Shown one piece after another: positions 5,786-7,691 of a stretch of 7,691 nucleotides of DNA. The stretch is from Actinoplanes liguriensis (lineage in GTDB: Bacteria; Actinomycetota; Actinomycetes; Mycobacteriales; Micromonosporaceae), in the NCBI GenBank assembly GCA_000715855.1, contig KL571202.1, forward strand, positions 23,919 through 31,609, in the 5' to 3' direction. Made by a program: the position numbers and the translations under genes. Numbering within the stretch: position 1 is the first letter of the stretch; each line of letters opens with the position of its first letter. The notes below the pieces were generated by a model that had not been told where the DNA came from, made no database searches, and saw only the letters and a list, made by a program, of their open reading frames with translations.

Positions 5786-6010
5786 ATGGGGCGCGGCCGT
5801 GCTAAGGCCAAGCAGACGAAGGTGGCCCGGGAGTTGAAGTATCACTCCCCGAACACCGACCTCACCGCCTTGCAGCGCGAACTGGCCGGTAGTACACGCC
5901 AGTCCGACCATCATTTTGACGACGACAACGATGAGTTCGTCGAAGATGATGACGAGGATGACGCTGACGACGACGACCAGGATTCCTGGTCGCCTCCAAG
6001 GCGGATTTGA
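5786..6010 (+). CDS. DUF3073 family small basic/acidic protein
   Basis: The protein has 74 residues and its start, MGRGRAKAKQTKVARELKYHSPNTDL, is the DUF3073 signature found across actinobacteria. The function is unknown. Residues 1-19 are strongly basic (Arg/Lys-rich), suggesting nucleic-acid or ribosome contact. Residues 45-66 are a nearly pure Asp/Glu tail (DDDNDEFVEDDDEDDADDDD), with a short Trp68 and Arg-Arg ending. The opposite charges suggest self-association or a nucleic-acid-mimic tail, which is inference. The acidic tail is on the short side compared with members I remember. The ATG at 5786 is chosen for GAGGGGG ending 7 nt upstream; an in-frame ATG at 5723 would add 21 unconserved residues. 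A GCCCG-CCTT-CGGGC hairpin (5741-5754) lies before the ribosome site. The vdh-DUF3073 gap is 181 nt, so it probably has its own promoter. Confidence 0.9.
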   Translation: MGRGRAKAKQTKVARELKYHSPNTDLTALQRELAGSTRQSDHHFDDDNDEFVEDDDEDDADDDDQDSWSPPRRI

Positions 6011-6024
6011 CCCCGTAAGGCACG

Positions 6025-6050
6025 GAGCACGCGGTAGGACCCGCGTGCTC
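6025..6050 (+). terminator. First GC hairpin downstream of DUF3073 gene
   Basis: GAGCACGCGG (6025-6034) and CCGCGTGCTC (6041-6050) form a perfect 10-bp stem with a 6-nt loop (TAGGAC), 14 nt after the DUF3073 stop. There is no T-run. It is the first of two related hairpins. Confidence 0.7.
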
Positions 6051-6089
6051 AAGTGCGCCGTGGTCATCAACTCCTAGCGGTTTGCAGCT

Positions 6090-6122
6090 GAAGCCCACGC
6101 GGGCGGTGTCCGCGTGGGCTTC
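6090..6122 (+). terminator. Second, longer GC hairpin downstream of DUF3073 gene
   Basis: GAAGCCCACGCGG (6090-6102) and CCGCGTGGGCTTC (6110-6122) form a perfect 13-bp stem with a 7-nt loop. The inner stem CACGCGG/CCGCGTG is shared with the preceding hairpin. A weaker third one, CGTGG-CCCG-CCACG (6149-6162), is followed by a T-richer stretch. Together they should stop plus-strand transcription before the oppositely oriented RiPP genes. Confidence 0.72.
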
Positions 6123-6236
6123 GACCGAGCCGCTTCTGCGTGGCCGATCGTGGCCCGCCACGTGTTCCATTTTCGTGGGCCGGATCCGGCCGATTGACAG
6201 CCCCCGTCGCGTGTTTCGCGCGGCCTGGCCGGTCGG

Positions 6237-6490
6237 TTTTCCGCTCCCTCTGAGCCCGGCCTCCCTTCAGCGTGCCTTTCCGCTAGCGCGGGCCAGCCGC
6301 GCCTCAGGGTTGCCGTGCCTCAGGTCTCTGTGCTTCCCGTCTACGTGGGCTGACCTGAGTTCACTTCGACGAAGCCACGCCTTCCGTCTTCCTGGGCTCG
6401 CCTCGCTCCAACGGGCCGTGTCTTCCCTTCGCGTTGGGTCGTCCCACTTCAACGGGCCGTGTCCTCCGTTCGCCTGGGCTCGCCTCGCCT
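6237..6490. repeat. Degenerate tandem repeat array abutting the RiPP precursor stop codon
   Basis: The non-coding stretch 6011-6489 holds the hairpins above and this pyrimidine-rich array. Units 6409-6449 and 6450-6490 are both 41 bp, match at 32 of 41 positions and share CAACGGGCCGTGTC at their start. The preceding unit, 6368-6408, shares the 16-mer CCTGGGCTCGCCTCGC with the last one (6391-6406 and 6473-6488), exactly 82 bp apart. Weaker units can be followed leftwards with spacing of about 39-57 bp to near 6237 (TTTCCGCT at 6238 and 6277, TGGGCT at 6346 and 6393). The array ends at the first base of the precursor stop codon, and the precursor's last codons continue with a variant of the unit start (CAACGGGGCC). 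It is not CRISPR-like. Nothing recognisable lies in 6163-6236. Confidence 0.7.
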
Positions 6491-6717
6491 CAACGGGGCC
6501 GGTTGTTCCAGTTGTAGAACGTGGGGATGTTCTCGAAGTGGTTCCAGGCGCACACCGCCGACCCGCTGTCGGGTGCCGCCTCCTCGGCGCGCTGCCGGCG
6601 TGCCGTCGCCGCCTCGGCGATGAGCGCGGCCAGGCCGTCCCGGGTGTCGTGCACCCGCGCGGTCACCGGATCGGTCTCCACGCCGTCAGACAGCCGTGGG
6701 CTCGTGATCTCGGGCAT
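6490..6717 (-). CDS. amcA: RiPP precursor peptide with multi-cyclophane-type core (AmcA-like)
   Basis: This is a 75-residue precursor for a ribosomally made, post-translationally modified peptide. Residues 1-52 are a charged, helical leader (ARVHDTRDGLAALIAEAATARRQRAEE at about 20-46). Residues 56-75 form a very different core, CAWNHFENIPTFYNWNNRPR. The core has four aromatic-X-(Asn/His) triplets: Trp58-Asn-His60, Phe61-Glu-Asn63, Phe67-Tyr-Asn69 and Trp70-Asn-Asn72. This is the pattern that cyclophane-forming radical SAM/SPASM enzymes cross-link, aromatic carbon to the beta-carbon two residues on. One Cys (56) precedes the core. The ATG at 6717 has GGAGGGAG 9 nt upstream, inside the maturase gene, and overlaps the maturase 3' end by 32 nt; the next in-frame start (GTG 6681) lacks a ribosome site. 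The match to the actinobacterial multiple-cyclophane family AmcA is from memory. Modification chemistry and final product are inferred. Confidence 0.85.
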   Translation of the reverse strand: MPEITSPRLSDGVETDPVTARVHDTRDGLAALIAEAATARRQRAEEAAPDSGSAVCAWNHFENIPTFYNWNNRPR

Positions 6718-7691
6718 GATCCAGCACTCCCTCCAGTAGGCGAATCTTGCTGTTCCGGCAGTGGTTCGTCTCGGTGACGTCGAACCTGCCGTGCTCGAAG
6801 TAGCGGTTGGCCGCGTGGGCGCCGCCACAGAAGCCGAAGTACGGACAGCTCTGCCGGCACGCCTCGACACCGCGCAGGAACTCGGCGATCCACGGGGTGT
6901 CAGCCGCACTCGCGAGGATCTCCCGCAGCGGGGTGGTGAGCACGTTGCCGCTGGTGAAGTCGCCGTAGCGCGGATCGTGGAAGCCGGCCAGCTCGGGCGA
7001 GAGCAGCACCACCGAGCCGTCGTGGGCGATCGTCGGGATCGGATCCAGCCGGCGGGGCAGCAGATCGTCGGCGGTTCCGTCGAGGACCGCCCCCGCATAC
7101 CGCAACGACCACTCGACCTCGCGCAGGTGGATGGTCGGCGTCTTGCGCCACGCGCCGACGAGCTCGGCCCAGAACGCGCTCACCGCGGCCGGGTCGTGCC
7201 GGTTCAGCCGGAGGTTGACGCCCTCCTGCTCCTCCACGTTGATGCCGAGCACCTCGCAGCCGAGGCCGAGAAAGTATTCGTACAGCTCGGTGGCGAGACC
7301 GGGACGCGGGTCGGAGACGACGCACAGGGTGGAGAACGGAATCCCGTGCCGGCGAAGCGCTTCGATGCCCTTGGCGATCAGGTCATACGCCGGTTTGCCG
7401 CCCCGGTCCACCCGCTCGCCGTTGCGCTCGGGCGGCCCGTCGACGCTCACGCTGACCCGGACGTCGTGCGCCACGAAGAACTCGCACCAGGCGTCGTCGA
7501 TCAGTGTCGCATTCGTCTGGATGTGGTGTTCCACGCCCGCCCCGAACGGCGCGAACAGGGCAGCCAGGTGCTCGGCCCCGGCGGCGAGCGGCTCACCGCC
7601 GTGCCAGACCACCGAGAACCGGCCGGCCCGGGCGAAGTCGGCGATCTCGGCGGCCACCGCCTCGGCGACGGCGACCGGCATCTTCCGGTTC
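6686..7691 (-). CDS. amcB: Radical SAM/SPASM cyclophane-forming peptide maturase, 5'-truncated (AmcB-like)
   Basis: The gene runs off the window; 334 C-terminal residues are visible. Counting from the Met at 7681, VVWHGGEPL (24-32) is the SAM-binding GGEP motif. IQTNATLID (54-62) and VSVSVDGPPERN (76-87) are standard radical SAM barrel strands. DPIPTIAHDGSVVLLSPEL (213-231) leads into the SPASM domain, with cysteines at 275, 279, 285 and 308 in ACRQSCPYFGFCGG and TETNHC for auxiliary iron-sulfur clusters. The CPYFxxCGG...TETxxC arrangement is that of GrrM/OscB-type maturases, which build three-residue cyclophanes. The CxxxCxxC cluster motif must lie beyond 7691, so the Met at 7681 is not the true start. 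The stop overlaps the precursor gene by 32 nt, placing the enzyme before its substrate. The AmcB name is from memory and depends on the neighbouring precursor. Confidence 0.88.
   Translation of the reverse strand, partial: NRKMPVAVAEAVAAEIADFARAGRFSVVWHGGEPLAAGAEHLAALFAPFGAGVEHHIQTNATLIDDAWCEFFVAHDVRVSVSVDGPPERNGERVDRGGKPAYDLIAKGIEALRRHGIPFSTLCVVSDPRPGLATELYEYFLGLGCEVLGINVEEQEGVNLRLNRHDPAAVSAFWAELVGAWRKTPTIHLREVEWSLRYAGAVLDGTADDLLPRRLDPIPTIAHDGSVVLLSPELAGFHDPRYGDFTSGNVLTTPLREILASAADTPWIAEFLRGVEACRQSCPYFGFCGGAHAANRYFEHGRFDVTETNHCRNSKIRLLEGVLDHARDHEPTAV

Noticed and set aside
6368..6490. CRISPR array
   Set aside because: Units are directly tandem with no unique spacers, diverged from one another, and there are no cas genes.
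6082..6777. Plus-strand open frame across the hairpin, the repeats and the RiPP precursor
   Set aside because: It covers a terminator hairpin and degenerate repeats whose 41-bp period is not a multiple of three, and runs antisense to the precursor. No ribosome site is seen.

Overview
The window is high-GC actinomycete DNA with little space between genes and GTG/TTG starts in use. A BldC orthologue, a valine-dehydrogenase-type enzyme and a DUF3073 protein place it in a filamentous, sporulating actinomycete. The overall look suggests Micromonosporaceae (Actinoplanes-like), but that family assignment is inference. Bases 1-17 match the end of the Tn5 mosaic end used in tagmentation libraries, so the left edge is an untrimmed contig end.

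Layout. (i) 18-1451, minus: a single-pass membrane protein whose stop overlaps the start of a PrsW-type intramembrane protease, which is cut off by the contig end. (ii) 1535-2874, minus: a class I SAM-dependent methyltransferase overlapping a KptA/Tpt1-type RNA 2'-phosphotransferase by 4 nt. (iii) 2985-5604: bldC (minus) with a downstream terminator and a structured 5' leader; a conserved actinobacterial protein of unknown function (minus); and, divergent from it, the valine/leucine dehydrogenase gene (plus). From memory, the order bldC - unknown - vdh is also found in Streptomyces. (iv) 5786-6010, plus: a small DUF3073 protein followed by strong GC hairpins. (v) 6237-6490: a degenerate tandem repeat with a 41-bp period in its best part. 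(vi) 6490-7691, minus: a RiPP locus. It holds a radical SAM/SPASM maturase (N-terminus outside the window) whose 3' end overlaps by 32 nt a 75-residue precursor. The precursor ends in an aromatic/Asn-rich core with four aromatic-X-(Asn/His) triplets, as expected of a multi-cyclophane (triceptide-type) peptide.

How the genes work together. Three gene pairs have overlapping ends and are probably translationally coupled: the membrane protein with PrsW, the methyltransferase with KptA, and the maturase with its precursor. The bldC/vdh block is conserved housekeeping and developmental DNA. The RiPP locus beyond the DUF3073 terminators is the most interesting accessory element. Several starts lack a Shine-Dalgarno sequence, and two of these have promoter-like hexamers 6-7 nt before the start codon, which suggests leaderless mRNAs.
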